From: an uncultured Flavobacteriia bacterium
GTDB lineage: Bacteria; Bacteroidota; Bacteroidia; Flavobacteriales_D; Crocinitomicaceae
DNA length: 6,138 nt
NCBI GenBank assembly: GCA_903930085.1
Contig: CAIYXD010000056.1
Span: 1 to 6,138, forward strand
Direction of reading: 5' to 3'
Below the pieces are notes generated by a model that was given only the letters and a program-made list of their open reading frames with translations, had not been told where the DNA came from and searched no databases. Positions 5,437 through 6,138 of this stretch are shown here, one piece after another (within the stretch, counting starts at the first letter, position 1; each line of letters starts with the position of its first letter). Position numbers and translations under genes: made by a program.

Positions 5437-6138
5437 TTACTTATCCATTTCAGGGTTGGTGTTTTCACCCCGTGTCAATCTAACCTTACTTTTCTTTTCA
5501 GAATAATCTTCCCAATCTTCTACCAATTCTTGGTTATATTGTTTTGCAACGGTAATCGGAATATATTCTACCATAACGTTCGTCTTGTCTAAACCAAAAT
5601 CTTCCGCTGGTTTAAGACCTGTTGCTTTTACAAAACGGTACGCTTTTACACAGACGGATTGGAACGCAGTTAATTTGTTATCCATTGCAATACGTGTGTT
5701 TATTACGATGAATTTAAAATCAGCCTCTTCAAATTCTCCTTTCACACAGTCGAATACACTATCTCCCGTAAGTTCACCTTTTTCAACCATTTTGCATTGA
5801 ATTTTACGCATCATGTATTCTATTCGGTGTTCTTCTTTGAAACCAAGTTGAAGGTTTACGTAATAACAATGCTTGTCAATTACTTCATTTACTGTATAAT
5901 GTACGCCCCACGGATCACTTAAAATATCCAAGTGCAGGAACCAAACAACGCCTGCTTTACGAGGACGTTTTTTAAACAACGAAAAGAAAACGGTTGAATC
6001 CAATTTATTTGGGCTATTACTACGCGTCGGATAGACCAAATTTGAAGCTTCGAATTGTAAATTCTTATCCGCTTTTACCGCCTCCAATAATGGAATTACA
6101 TTTTTCATTGGAATATATTCTGTAATATTTTTACGCAA
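5437..6138 (-). CDS. kup: Kup-type potassium uptake transporter, C-terminal part (5' end outside window)
   Basis: The 233 residues in the window match the cytoplasmic C-terminal region of Kup/HAK/KUP low-affinity K+ transporters (K+/H+ symporters of the inner membrane, usually about 620-660 residues with 12 transmembrane helices). Recognisable family stretches are ITEYIPMKNVIPLLEAV just inside the window edge, SLFKKRPRKAGVVWFLHLDI, YVNLQLGFKEEHRIEYMMRKI, and the closing FGLDKTNVMVEYIPITV. No membrane helix is present in this part, as expected. The frame is open through base 6138, so the true start and the whole membrane domain lie to the right; the terminal TTG is an internal Leu, not a start. 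A hydrophilic tail of about 40 residues (EDWEDYSEKKSKVRLTRG...) follows the conserved region. The gene converges on dnaK, with both terminators between them. The identification rests on recognised motifs without a search. Confidence 0.88.
   Translation of the reverse strand: MRKNITEYIPMKNVIPLLEAVKADKNLQFEASNLVYPTRSNSPNKLDSTVFFSLFKKRPRKAGVVWFLHLDILSDPWGVHYTVNEVIDKHCYYVNLQLGFKEEHRIEYMMRKIQCKMVEKGELTGDSVFDCVKGEFEEADFKFIVINTRIAMDNKLTAFQSVCVKAYRFVKATGLKPAEDFGLDKTNVMVEYIPITVAKQYNQELVEDWEDYSEKKSKVRLTRGENTNPEMDK

Noticed and set aside
6136..6138. TTG at the window edge as the start of the minus-strand gene
   Set aside because: The Kup family has several hundred residues of membrane domain before this point and the frame is open at the edge, so this is an internal Leu codon.

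Overview
The window is AT-rich chromosomal DNA that looks like a member of the Bacteroidota, most likely the order Flavobacteriales. This rests on the character of the AlaRS, DnaK and Kup proteins, on a DnaK tail ending EEVNDKK, on near absence of Shine-Dalgarno sequences, and on promoter-like elements of the Bacteroidota type (TAnnTTTG). A finer placement cannot be made from the sequence alone.

Layout. Bases 1-1002 (minus strand) hold the N-terminal 334 residues of alanyl-tRNA synthetase (alaS); the rest lies left of the window. A 387-base gap (1003-1389) separates it from a divergent gene and contains a good alaS promoter candidate and a weaker one for the gene to the right. Next come three plus-strand genes: a membrane-anchored CapA/PgsA-type metallophosphatase-fold protein (1390-2559), a small free-standing HPt-like phosphotransfer protein (2629-3012), and a complete dnaK (3284-5185). 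The 271-base gap before dnaK contains an inverted repeat and a sigma-54-like -24/-12 element. A strong GNRA-loop terminator closes dnaK. It is followed by a second terminator in the opposite orientation, which serves a convergent minus-strand gene (5439 back to 6138 and beyond): the C-terminal cytoplasmic part of a Kup potassium transporter.

The genes do not form an obvious pathway. alaS, dnaK and kup are housekeeping or homeostasis genes, each with its own transcription unit. The CapA-like gene and the HPt gene are 69 bases apart on the same strand and may be co-transcribed, but nothing else ties them together functionally. I did not find a clearly new multi-gene system. The points most worth a second look are the possible sigma-54/enhancer control of dnaK and the orphan HPt protein, which has the phospho-accepting His but lacks the usual Lys three residues after it.
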